From: CAIKBL01 sp964555355
Lineage (GTDB): Bacteria; Pseudomonadota; Gammaproteobacteria; Ga0077536
Direction of reading: 5' to 3'
DNA: 64,000 nucleotides
Assembly (NCBI GenBank): GCA_964555355.1
Contig: CAZKRY010000019.1
Location: 1 to 64,000 of the forward strand
In this document: piece after piece, positions 1 to 8,655 of the stretch
Numbering within the stretch: position 1 is the first letter of the stretch
How the letters are laid out: the number at the start of each line of letters is the position of its first letter
The notes under the pieces: generated by a model
Seen by the model: the letters and a program-made list of their open reading frames with translations, nothing else
What the model was told of the DNA's origin: nothing
Database searches by the model: none
Translations under genes and position numbers: made by a program

Positions 1-538
<538 letters not shown>

Positions 539-645
539 TAACGCTCAAGCGTACTGACAGGGTCAATGCCCGTACTTTGAAATGCGTATCGACTTAATCA
601 ATTTGTGCATCGCGCTTCCGACCAAGCGGGATGCGACTACCGGTT

Positions 646-762
646 TGCCTGGTGACTATAGCGAGCGGGAACCACCTGATCCCATCTCGAACTCAGAAGT
701 GAAACGGCTCAGCGCCAATGATAGTGTGGTATAGCCATGCGAAAGTAGGTCATCGCCAGGCG
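646..762 (+). rRNA. 5S ribosomal RNA
   Basis: Complementary ends (tgcctggtga at the 5' end, atcgccaggcg at the 3' end) close helix I. The internal landmarks ccacctgatcccat, cgaactcagaagtgaaac and agtgtggt match gammaproteobacterial 5S rRNA. It follows the 23S gene after a spacer of about 107 bp with no tRNA, the normal end of an rrn operon. Confidence 0.96.
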
Positions 763-770
763 CTAAACAA

Positions 771-806
771 AAAAGCCCCGGGGACCCCCCGGGGCTTTTC
801 TTTTTG
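771..806 (+). terminator. Intrinsic terminator of the rRNA operon
   Basis: A long GC-rich hairpin, aaaagccccgggg / ccccggggctttt with a three-base loop, is followed by a run of T (ctttttg). It sits 9 bp after the 5S gene. Because it is symmetrical it could also stop transcripts from the minus-strand gene that ends at 832. Confidence 0.93.
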
Positions 807-831
807 AACTCAACAAATGTTTCGAATTTGG

Positions 832-1707
832 TTAGTCGCCTAAGTCCCCGTAGGCGCGCTTCTGCGCGTTCAACAGATACCTCATGGATCTCCGGTGTTT
901 ATCACTCAACGTCATTGCGCGTTCGACCCATTCCTCCACCGAATCCAATAAAGCTTGATAACGAATAGAATCAAATCTGCGTTTTAAGAGAGAAAAGTCC
1001 GTTGTAGCGCTATTCAAGATAGAGGTTTCTACGAACGTGCGGCCGGTTCCTTTCGGCACGACGTAATCGACTACTCCGATTTCTTGCAGAAACTCAGCAC
1101 TAAAGCGCGTCGGTCTGGAAATTATTCGCTCAGCCACCTCTTCATCCACGCGAGCCCGAAGCAACAGTGCTGCGCCCATCCCTGGAAAAAGGCCAAAAAG
1201 CGACTCCGGAAACCCAAAATGAGTACCCTGCTCCGCCACCATGACGTGACAGGACAAAGCCGCTTCAAAGCCTCCACCTTGTGCCTCACCTTCAACCAAG
1301 GCAACAGTCACTAAGCCGGGAATGCCGAACCCCGTGATGTTCGTCCATACTTCGTCGATTGCCGCTTTCGCGTAATCGAATAAACCGTTTCTATCTCCGT
1401 ATTCAATTTTCTCTAAGAAATGCCCTAAATCCCCGCCAAGTGAAAATATCCCTTGGATGTTCGATGCGAGCATCCGAAATCGCGGGATACCAAAGCGCCC
1501 CTGCCGAACTCTCGCGGCAATTCCTGCTAACTCCTGTAACAACTGCAAAGACACATGGGCTGGTGCGCTTGCTCGGGAAGTCGTCCAGATGCACGCGTTG
1601 TCCTGAGAGGAGCTGAATTCGACGTACGAATCCCCCGACTTGGGGGTCTTGGTCGTCTCCGACTTTGAAACTCGAACCGGGCGTACTGCCGCAACTGCGT
1701 TTAACAT
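832..1707 (-). CDS. rpfF: RpfF-family DSF synthase (enoyl-CoA hydratase/crotonase fold)
   Basis: The predicted protein has 291 aa, close to the 289 aa of Xanthomonas RpfF. This family makes cis-2-unsaturated fatty acid signals (DSF) from 3-hydroxyacyl-ACP by dehydration and thioester cleavage. The region GGGFEAALSCH ... FGFPESLFGLFPGMG is nearly superimposable on RpfF. Both catalytic glutamates are present (E148 and E168, the same 20-residue spacing as E141/E161 in RpfF), as is the SLGGDL oxyanion segment at 89-93. I chose the ATG at 1707 because ggagga lies about 8 nt upstream; the frame is open to 1827 but without a comparable site. The gene is divergent from the ACP, ketosynthase and kinase genes, and its stop lies just beyond the rRNA terminator. 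Family assignment is strong; the actual signal molecule is unknown. Confidence 0.88.
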   Translation of the reverse strand: MLNAVAAVRPVRVSKSETTKTPKSGDSYVEFSSSQDNACIWTTSRASAPAHVSLQLLQELAGIAARVRQGRFGIPRFRMLASNIQGIFSLGGDLGHFLEKIEYGDRNGLFDYAKAAIDEVWTNITGFGIPGLVTVALVEGEAQGGGFEAALSCHVMVAEQGTHFGFPESLFGLFPGMGAALLLRARVDEEVAERIISRPTRFSAEFLQEIGVVDYVVPKGTGRTFVETSILNSATTDFSLLKRRFDSIRYQALLDSVEEWVERAMTLSDKHRRSMRYLLNAQKRAYGDLGD

Positions 1708-2178
1708 GTATAGATCCTCCGTGTTGAGCGGTGATTTTATTGTCTGAACTTCGTCAGAGAGCTCAGCATTTACGTTGTGATAACACGTCCATCCCAACGT
1801 GCAAGCTGGTAGCTCACATAGCAGCAAACGTACTAGACTGCAGGAACTTGCCTAAATCACCCGAATTGAGTAATACAAAAACGGAAGGTCTCTCAGGAAA
1901 TAAGACTCTTAGAGACAGGACAGAATCCTATTCATTCAGCCAACTATCACTTGGCAACGCGACAAAATTATCCAAAGAATGCAACCGGTGTTTCTGGAAA
2001 ACGAGCAGACATAGTAAGCCTAATTTGATGAGCGCTTTGCAGGGCGCAGATAGTCGGCAAGGACGCGTTTATAGATGCCCAACAAGCGACTCCGTCGACT
2101 CGTGGGGAATGTTCGACAAAAGGGATCGCGCTGTAAGTTAGAGACAACTAAGAAATATCGTGACAAAAGGCAGTAAAC
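1708..2178. other. 471-bp intergenic region between the divergent DSF synthase and ACP genes
   Basis: No convincing gene is present. A 136-codon frame on the plus strand (1731-2141) has low-complexity composition, no ribosome-binding site and overlaps the start of the RpfF-like gene. The region is visibly more A+T-rich than the flanking genes and must hold the promoters of both divergent transcripts. I could not fix a -35/-10 pair or a confident operator. Confidence 0.5.
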
Positions 2179-2433
2179 ATGTCCGAATCGACAATCGAGA
2201 GCAGAGTAAAAAACGTTATTGCGGAAGTCCTTGAAACAGACGTTGCGAAACTAACCGGTGAAGCCAGGATTCGAGAGGACCTCGGCGCGGATTCCATGCA
2301 AGTTGTCACTATCATTATTGCGCTGGACGAAGAGTTCGACACTGAATTCAATACCGACGAACTGCCCCGCGGACCCGTCACGATAGGTTGGATAACCGAT
2401 TATGTAGAAAGCAAAATTTGTCAGGAAATTTAG
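2179..2433 (+). CDS. Dedicated acyl carrier protein
   Basis: This is an 84-aa, acidic ACP with the phosphopantetheine attachment motif GADSM and the carrier serine at residue 39. The flanking helices (VKNVIAEVLETD, ALDEEFDTEF) resemble AcpP, but helix II after the serine (QVVTIIIALDEE) and the C-terminal region are divergent, so this is not simply the housekeeping acpP, which normally sits between fabG and fabF. Here it is the first gene of a plus-strand set with a ketosynthase 57 bp downstream and an RpfC-like kinase after that. Its likely role is to carry the acyl chain that the RpfF-like enzyme converts to a signal. That is inference from position. Confidence 0.88.
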   Translation: MSESTIESRVKNVIAEVLETDVAKLTGEARIREDLGADSMQVVTIIIALDEEFDTEFNTDELPRGPVTIGWITDYVESKICQEI

Positions 2434-2490
2434 AAGCAAGTTGCGCTTGCCGAGTATGTAGCGCGACCAAAAACCAATCTTAAAGAATCG

Positions 2491-3810
2491 ATGGCGCGAC
2501 AGGTCTATATTACCGGGATCGGCGCAGTCACCTCGTTTGGGGTGGGCGTTGAAGCCCTGTGGGATGCCTGTAAGCAGGGTCGCAGCGTCATCGAACCCGT
2601 TCCCGCGGAATGGGCGAATTACTATCAGTCCACCAGCGATATCTGGGCACCATTACCGGTGTTTGACTTTCGCGCACTCGGATTTACGAAAGCTGAAATT
2701 CTCGCCAAAAACATACCCTCGTTGCTGGCACTCCGCGCAAGCGCCGAAGCCTGCAAACAAGCAGATGTCACGCGAAACGAGAGCCGAGCCGATCCCTATC
2801 GGCGAGGCGTCTTTGCTGGCACTGGCCTCGGTGGCGCTCAGGCGCCATTTGACAATTACCGTGCCCATTTGCTGGCGAAGCTTCTGCCGCATTTAGCGAA
2901 TGGCGCGCTCTCTGAGGAAGCACTAGCGCAGACCGAAGAGCACCAGGCCGCGCTAAAAGCCCACCCCAGAGTCAATCCGCTCGTAATTTGCCAAACGATG
3001 CCCAACGCGGTGGCCGCCGAAATCAGTATTGCGACAGGCTTTCGTGGTGCTGCGGAAACGCTCTGTTACGCCTGCGCATCCGGCACCGTGGCGATAGGAC
3101 GGGCGTTTCAGTCTATCCAGTCCGGCGAACTCGACCTCGCCATCGCTATCGGTGTAGAGCACCTGCGTGACCGGGCAGGAGGCGTGTTCATGGGGTTTGA
3201 TAGACTACAAACTTTGGCTAAACCACGAGCGGACGGCGCCGCGAATCGACCTTTTGACCGTGAGCGCACCGGCTTTCTATTTAGCGAGGGCGGGGCCGGC
3301 GCGTTGATATTGGAATCCGCAGAAAGCGCATACGCGCGTGGCGCGATCCCTTGCGCCGAAATTGTCAGCTTTGCCGTTAATTCGGATGCATTCTCAATGG
3401 TCGCCATGACGGATGAACACTCGTCCGTACCCCGTCTCTTTCAAAAAGCCCTTGAGATGGCTGGGCTTGGTGCCGAAAAAATTGGGTACATAAATGCGCA
3501 CGGAACTTCGACCGAGCTGAATGACCGGGTGGAAGCCCGGCTATTGAAACAAGTATTTGGGCAGGGACCCATCGTTAATAGTACGAAATCGATTCTGGGG
3601 CACACCATCGGTGCAAGCGGCGCGCTTGAAGCCATTGTGACCGTAAGGAGTTTGCAGGAACAACTCGTCCACGGCTCGCTAAATCTTGTCGACCCAATCG
3701 AAGAGTTGAACTTCGCCTACTCGACCACTGCCAGCCAATTTGAGTACGCGTTATCTGAAAGTTTCGGGTTTGGCGGACATAATGCGGCCCTCATCCTCAA
3801 ACGTATTTAG
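2491..3810 (+). CDS. Beta-ketoacyl-ACP synthase (KAS II/FabF-like)
   Basis: The 439-aa thiolase-fold condensing enzyme has the full Cys-His-His triad: C195 in CYACASG, H337 in NAHGTST and H371 in LGHTIGASGA, plus the conserved K366. The C-terminal SFGFGGHNAALI motif is also present. FabF enzymes extend acyl-ACP with malonyl-ACP. A segment around residues 115-160 is longer and more charged than in housekeeping FabF, as is common in secondary-metabolite ketosynthases. Position next to the private ACP suggests it makes or tailors the precursor chain for the DSF-type signal. No ketoreductase or acyltransferase lies nearby, so those steps would come from general fatty-acid synthesis. The ATG at 2491 has only a weak ribosome-binding site. 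Confidence 0.9.
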   Translation: MARQVYITGIGAVTSFGVGVEALWDACKQGRSVIEPVPAEWANYYQSTSDIWAPLPVFDFRALGFTKAEILAKNIPSLLALRASAEACKQADVTRNESRADPYRRGVFAGTGLGGAQAPFDNYRAHLLAKLLPHLANGALSEEALAQTEEHQAALKAHPRVNPLVICQTMPNAVAAEISIATGFRGAAETLCYACASGTVAIGRAFQSIQSGELDLAIAIGVEHLRDRAGGVFMGFDRLQTLAKPRADGAANRPFDRERTGFLFSEGGAGALILESAESAYARGAIPCAEIVSFAVNSDAFSMVAMTDEHSSVPRLFQKALEMAGLGAEKIGYINAHGTSTELNDRVEARLLKQVFGQGPIVNSTKSILGHTIGASGALEAIVTVRSLQEQLVHGSLNLVDPIEELNFAYSTTASQFEYALSESFGFGGHNAALILKRI

Positions 3811-3854
3811 CGTCCCCTAACGTTCGCACGTGAGAACCTACTGAGATTTGAGCA

Positions 3855-6416
3855 GTGGCTATCAGCTTACACACAGAGCGCGCTGTTCCGGTTGAACGTC
3901 GGTCGGGAGAGTCGATTTTAGTGGAGGCCCAAAGCGGGGTCGCCCGTAAGGTGGAAAGCCGCGTAAACGAAACACTCTCCGCGCTAAGCGAGATCGCCCA
4001 GGCCAAAATACGCTTTGGGATGAATGTGGGTCTCACTTTGTTGGGACTAGCCGCATACCAACACAACCAATCGCTTCCGCTCGAGTACGTGCTCGCAAGC
4101 TTTGCCGGGTGTTTCGCGGCTGCACTAGGTTTGTATATGTGGGCTAAATTGCTGGGGGTTGTACTCACACATCCCGGTTGGCGCGTAGGGCAAAGAACCG
4201 CCAGCATCATCGCCGACAACATCGGAATATCTTGGATACTGTATTTCGGAGGAGAGACGCTCGCCGGGGCCTTTGGGGTCTATCTATGGATCACCATCGG
4301 ATACGGTATGCGTTACGGGTTAACTTACTTGTGGGGAAATCTGTTTGCATCGTTTATCTGCTTTTTATGGATAACGATGTACTCAGATTTCTGGCGGGCG
4401 AACCCGTCGCTCTCAATTGGCCTTGGAATAGCACTTCTGATTGTTCCAACCTACGCGGCATTTCTAATTAAGAGACTACGCGCCGCTTTGAACGAGTCGC
4501 AGTTAGCGTACGCGGCAAAAAGCGATTTTGTCGCGAAGATGAGTCATGAGTTGCGAACGCCCCTGCATGGGATTATCTCGATTGCGGATCTGTTGAGCAG
4601 GACGGAGGCGACCGAACAGCAAAAGGAGATGTTTCGAATCATCACGGTGTCTTCCAACACGCTCCTCGACTTAATCAATCGCATCCTGGATATCAGCAAA
4701 TTCGAAGACGGAACTTTCGCTATTCAACGCGAGCCAATGAATTTGCACACGGTCGTCACGGATACCCTGAGTATTCTATGGCCTCAAGCGAGTGAGAAAG
4801 GTTTACGGGTCGACTTTCACATCGACTCCGACATCAATCCATGGTTGATAGGTTCCCCTCGGCAGCTGCAAGAGGTACTCATCAATCTAGGTGGTAACGC
4901 CATAAAGTTTACAAGTGAAGGGAGAATTTACTTAAAGGTCGAACAGATTTCAGCGAGCAATCACACATGCTCACTGCGCTTTTCCGTAGAAGACACCGGC
5001 CCGGGGATGGCTCAAGAGCAGCTTGAAAAGGTCTTCAACCCCTTCTATCAAGTCGACGGCAGCGTTACGCGAAAACATGGCGGAACCGGTCTGGGTACAT
5101 CAATTGCTAAGGAACTTGTGCGCTTAATGGGCGGCACAATAAACGTCGAGTCCGCTTTGGGTGTCGGTACGACCTTTACCGTTGACCTCCCGTTTGATAT
5201 CGACTCGGGCACGGTCGCGGCGCGCACAGCGAATAACATTGATGTCGCTGTCATCGCGACACCCCAAACCTTTAATGAGTTTGTGAAAGTTGCCGCGCCG
5301 CTCGGCGTACGGGGACTTCATGTGACGAAAGATCGGCTCGACGTGCTTCAAAACAACGGGTCGATTGCGGCGATAATGCTCGATATTCAGTATGCATCCA
5401 TACCGCCGGCAGAAATCAACAGGTTCTTGCCGCCGCGCTTGCGTGATTCGCTGCTTCCGGTGTTCGCGTTTGGTATCGCCACGGATCAACCGCAAGCTAT
5501 CGCGAATTCGTATTCGAGTTTTATCAAAGTACCGTTTGCAACACAGCCTTTGGAACGATTAGTGGATGTCGCGCGCGCTTTGCGCGAGGACTATGCCACA
5601 CAGGTGACCGCGGAGCCGAGTCGTCGAAAGCTGCGCATCTTGGTGGCGGAAGATAACTTAACTAATCAAACCATCGCGAGTCTCGCACTTAAAGAAGGCG
5701 GGTACGATTGCACCATCGTTGGTGACGGCGAAGCGGCATTAGATGAACTCGCGGAACACGACGATTACGCAGTTGCGCTTATTGATATGCATATGCCGGG
5801 GATGGATGGTGTTGAAGTCGTTAGGCTGTATAACTTTGCAAATCCCGATTCGACCACTCGCACTCCGATCATCATGTTGACGGCGGACAATCGTCCAGAA
5901 GTGATCGCAGACGCCGAGTTCGCCGGTGTAAGTCGATTCTTGACCAAGCCCGTCAAGCCCTCGCTCATGCTTGAGATTGTCAACAAAGTCATTGCGGAGC
6001 AAGGAAGATTCAGCATTGAGTCGCCCAAGGAGACCGTGCGCCCGATGAAGCTGGACGAGGCATCCACGGATTCTCGACTGCTGGACGACACGACAGTCCA
6101 CGAGCTTTTGGGCTATATGGAAGGAAATGAGCGAGCGGCATTCTTTGCCGAATTCACCGAAGACGCCTTTCGTTATGCGGAGAGCGTTACGAATCACGTT
6201 GCCGACGAACAGTTAAAAAAGTTGCGCGACGATATGCATGCGCTATGCGGCGCGGCGCGTACCGTGGGCGCACTCAAACTCGCGGCTTCGGCGCGTCGCG
6301 TCGAATACGCACCGCGCGTCGAGATTGAAAAGAATAAAACGCGAATAAAGCAGGAACTGGTTTCATTAATCGAAGAATCAGATCGCGCGTTGCGAAAGAT
6401 CGCGGGGCTCGGCTAG
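3855..6416 (+). CDS. rpfC: RpfC-like hybrid sensor histidine kinase (membrane sensor-HK-REC-Hpt)
   Basis: The 853-aa inner-membrane kinase starts at GTG 3855. Hydrophobic segments between about residues 56 and 206 form a multi-helix sensor without a large periplasmic loop and include the GMRYGLTYL stretch typical of RpfC sensors. Next come the H-box (MSHELRTPLHG, H231), the N-box and G-boxes (DTGPGM, GGTGLGTS), a receiver at about 597-720 with phospho-acceptor D644 (LIDMHMPGMDG), and a C-terminal Hpt domain with H795 (MHALCGAARTVGA). This is exactly the domain order of the DSF receptor RpfC. The Hpt lysine usually found in HxLKG is Cys here. No RpfG-type HD-GYP response regulator is encoded in the window, so the output partner must lie elsewhere. 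Confidence in kinase type is high; ligand is inferred from the neighbouring RpfF-like gene. Confidence 0.88.
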   Translation: MAISLHTERAVPVERRSGESILVEAQSGVARKVESRVNETLSALSEIAQAKIRFGMNVGLTLLGLAAYQHNQSLPLEYVLASFAGCFAAALGLYMWAKLLGVVLTHPGWRVGQRTASIIADNIGISWILYFGGETLAGAFGVYLWITIGYGMRYGLTYLWGNLFASFICFLWITMYSDFWRANPSLSIGLGIALLIVPTYAAFLIKRLRAALNESQLAYAAKSDFVAKMSHELRTPLHGIISIADLLSRTEATEQQKEMFRIITVSSNTLLDLINRILDISKFEDGTFAIQREPMNLHTVVTDTLSILWPQASEKGLRVDFHIDSDINPWLIGSPRQLQEVLINLGGNAIKFTSEGRIYLKVEQISASNHTCSLRFSVEDTGPGMAQEQLEKVFNPFYQVDGSVTRKHGGTGLGTSIAKELVRLMGGTINVESALGVGTTFTVDLPFDIDSGTVAARTANNIDVAVIATPQTFNEFVKVAAPLGVRGLHVTKDRLDVLQNNGSIAAIMLDIQYASIPPAEINRFLPPRLRDSLLPVFAFGIATDQPQAIANSYSSFIKVPFATQPLERLVDVARALREDYATQVTAEPSRRKLRILVAEDNLTNQTIASLALKEGGYDCTIVGDGEAALDELAEHDDYAVALIDMHMPGMDGVEVVRLYNFANPDSTTRTPIIMLTADNRPEVIADAEFAGVSRFLTKPVKPSLMLEIVNKVIAEQGRFSIESPKETVRPMKLDEASTDSRLLDDTTVHELLGYMEGNERAAFFAEFTEDAFRYAESVTNHVADEQLKKLRDDMHALCGAARTVGALKLAASARRVEYAPRVEIEKNKTRIKQELVSLIEESDRALRKIAGLG

Positions 6417-6457
6417 GCTGCGCGTTCTCACACGCAAAAGATCCCGGAGCGTCCGAT

Positions 6458-7456
6458 ATGTCCTTTCGTCAAAGCCTCGCCGAAATGATCGGCGGCACGC
6501 CCCTAGTTTTGTTGCGTAAAGCATCGCGGGAAACGGGATGCACCATCCTCGGCAAAGCCGAGTTCTTAAACCCAGGGGGCTCCATCAAGGATCGTGCTGC
6601 GTTATTCATTATCCAAGACGCGGAAAGGCGTGGGGTGCTTAAACGGGGCGGGCTGATTGTGGAAGGCACCGCGGGTAACACCGGCATTGGTTTGGCATTA
6701 GTCGCGAACGCGCGCGGTTACCGCACGCTAATCGTTATTCCGAACTCGCAGAGCCAGGAAAAGAAAGACATGCTTAAATTGTGCGGTGCCGAGCTAATGG
6801 AAGTGCCGCCTGCGCCTTATAAGGAACCCGGCAATTATGTGCGGGTGTCGGAACGTGTCGCACGCGAACTGGCGGACAAGGAACTTGGCGGCGTGATTTG
6901 GGCGAATCAGTGGGACAACCTCGCCAATCGCCAAGCCCATTTTGAAGGAACGGGACCCGAGATCTGGGCGCAGACGGTCGGGAAAGTCGACGGCTTTGTC
7001 TGCGCGATTGGGACGGGCGGATCATTATCCGGTATCTCAATGTTCCTAAAGTCGCAGAATCCGGCGGTGACGATAGCGCTCGCAGATCCGCCGGGCGCCG
7101 CGATGTTCGATTATTTTACGAATGGTGAATTGAAAGCCGAAGGCAGCTCGATTACCGAAGGTATCGGGCAGGGGCGTATCACCAAAAACGTTGCAGGGAC
7201 ACCCGTCGACCGGGCTTATCGTGTTCCTGATTCGGAATCTGTGCAGGTGACTTTTGATCTGCTCAAAGAAGAAGGCCTTTGTGTCGGCGGGTCGTCCGGC
7301 GTCAACGTTGCGGGCGCGATCCGACTGGCGCGGGACCTAGGGCCGGGGCACACCATCGTCACATTGCTGTGCGACAGCGGTGCCCGTTACCAGTCGAAAT
7401 TGTTCAATCCAGAATTTCTGCGCCAAAAAAATCTTCCGGTACCAAGTTGGCTTTAG
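6458..7456 (+). CDS. Cysteine synthase A-like PLP enzyme
   Basis: This 332-aa fold-type II PLP enzyme carries the PLP lysine in GGSIKDRAA (K44), the substrate loop GTAGNTGIG, and the phosphate-binding loop CAIGTGGSLSG. Members make cysteine from O-acetylserine and sulfide or carry out related beta-replacement. It starts 41 bp after the kinase stop, on the same strand, and could be cotranscribed with the DSF genes. There is no known mechanistic link between CysK-type enzymes and DSF signalling. The enzyme class is clear; the exact substrate (O-acetylserine or O-phosphoserine) is not. Confidence 0.88.
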   Translation: MSFRQSLAEMIGGTPLVLLRKASRETGCTILGKAEFLNPGGSIKDRAALFIIQDAERRGVLKRGGLIVEGTAGNTGIGLALVANARGYRTLIVIPNSQSQEKKDMLKLCGAELMEVPPAPYKEPGNYVRVSERVARELADKELGGVIWANQWDNLANRQAHFEGTGPEIWAQTVGKVDGFVCAIGTGGSLSGISMFLKSQNPAVTIALADPPGAAMFDYFTNGELKAEGSSITEGIGQGRITKNVAGTPVDRAYRVPDSESVQVTFDLLKEEGLCVGGSSGVNVAGAIRLARDLGPGHTIVTLLCDSGARYQSKLFNPEFLRQKNLPVPSWL

Positions 7457-7474
7457 CGGCGTAATGAATCCGGG

Positions 7475-7491
7475 GCGCGCGTAAAGCGCGC
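7475..7491. terminator. Weak bidirectional hairpin between convergent genes
   Basis: The sequence gcgcgc-gtaaa-gcgcgc forms a six-base GC stem with a five-base loop between the converging cysteine-synthase-like and GST genes. No T tract follows on either side, so its terminator role is only suggested by position. Confidence 0.3.
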
Positions 7492-7494
7492 TCG

Positions 7495-8403
7495 CTACAC
7501 CTTTGAGACTCGATACCCCGCGCGGGGATAGTGAACGGCTACGGTGCCGACTTGTTCATCTTCGCGTGTGATGACAATCTCGCTCGACGACAACCGCACT
7601 AAGCGACCGATTGTCTGTTCGTTGCCATAGTCGTCAGCGACGATAGATATTTGATTGTTAGCGCTTAGCTCCTGATCCGCCACGCACCCGCCCGCAATAT
7701 CCTGTGGCGAGCTGTCGCGTGCGACCGCCAATGCCTGAGCGGCGGTAATGACTTGCTTCGTATCGCCAGCAAATCGTTCGATTGTGTTGAACCAGCGCGC
7801 CAGTGCGGTGAATGGCATGACTTCCGCAAAGTGCATGGGGCTATTCTTGATGAACCACACGCAGTGGTAACACGCGGCATCGGCAAGTGAGAATGAATCA
7901 CCACACAAGAATGCGCTTGCTTGTAATTGTTGGTCGAGGCGCAGCAGTGATTGCCGAGCTTGGCGCCAGGCGTGGGGCGCCGCGGCAGCGAGTTGTTCTT
8001 GCTTAAATCCGGGCGACATAGCCGCGCGGTCCGCAAAGAACTCCGGCGGCAAGTTGGGCAATAGCTTGACCACGACCGGCGGCACTACCTGCATAAAAAA
8101 GCGATGGTCTGCCCAATCTTCGACCAGTGCGATGACACCTTGCTGAGATGGCGGCAAGCAGCTTGGGGTGTCATGCAGCCGCTCAACGACACGTGCGATG
8201 AGTGCGGTGTCGCAATAGATATCGGCGCCGATTTGCAGCACCGGAATCCGCCGATAACCGCCGGTCAGCGGCGTTAGATCCGGTTTAGGCGCCACAATCG
8301 GCTGTTCTACGGACTGCCACCGCACACCCTTAAACGCGAACAGCCGACGAATTTTTTCGGAGAACGGCGATAAGGCATATTCGTGGAAGATAAGATTATT
8401 CAT
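7495..8403 (-). CDS. Glutathione S-transferase family protein
   Basis: The 302-aa protein has an N-terminal thioredoxin-like GST domain (EYALSPFSEKIRRL at 8-21, then YRRIPVLQIG with the cis-proline, then the DTALIA glutathione-contact segment) and an all-helical C-terminal domain to about residue 210. The last ~90 residues (from about 215) are an extra tail beyond the normal GST length, with a beta-rich segment near the end. A typical catalytic Ser/Tyr is not obvious apart from S12/S15. Function is likely glutathione conjugation or reductive dehalogenase/isomerase-like chemistry, with substrate unknown. The ATG at 8403 has aaggaa about 12 nt upstream. Confidence 0.8.
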   Translation of the reverse strand: MNNLIFHEYALSPFSEKIRRLFAFKGVRWQSVEQPIVAPKPDLTPLTGGYRRIPVLQIGADIYCDTALIARVVERLHDTPSCLPPSQQGVIALVEDWADHRFFMQVVPPVVVKLLPNLPPEFFADRAAMSPGFKQEQLAAAAPHAWRQARQSLLRLDQQLQASAFLCGDSFSLADAACYHCVWFIKNSPMHFAEVMPFTALARWFNTIERFAGDTKQVITAAQALAVARDSSPQDIAGGCVADQELSANNQISIVADDYGNEQTIGRLVRLSSSEIVITREDEQVGTVAVHYPRAGYRVSKV

Positions 8404-8655
8404 GGTGTCGTCGCGTTCCTTGGTATAGGGCTAAAATGGTGTGATTACGCGTATCAATCATTCCCCGTGGGTGGTAAGACCAACTTGCGGCATCACGGTA
8501 GGACAACTCCCGAGCATACTATTCCTGTCAACGCGGAGTTCTCCTGCGGAGCACAATAACTACTTTGATATTTGAAGCTTCTTGTGCACAATTAAAGGAG
8601 TATCTCAACTCTGTTTCAGAATCTTTCCGTCTCCTTATCCCGATTGGAATGCGCT

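Noticed and set aside
541..645. tRNA gene in the 23S-5S spacer
   Set aside because: No cloverleaf or T-loop sequence was found in the spacer.
1731..2141. 136-codon plus-strand frame in the gap before the ACP gene
   Set aside because: No ribosome-binding site, low-complexity composition rich in Ser/Arg, overlap with the start of the RpfF-like gene and no recognisable domain.
6458..7456. Cysteine-synthase-like gene as part of the DSF system
   Set aside because: It lies on the same strand 41 bp after the kinase gene, but no biochemical link to DSF synthesis is known; position alone is not enough.
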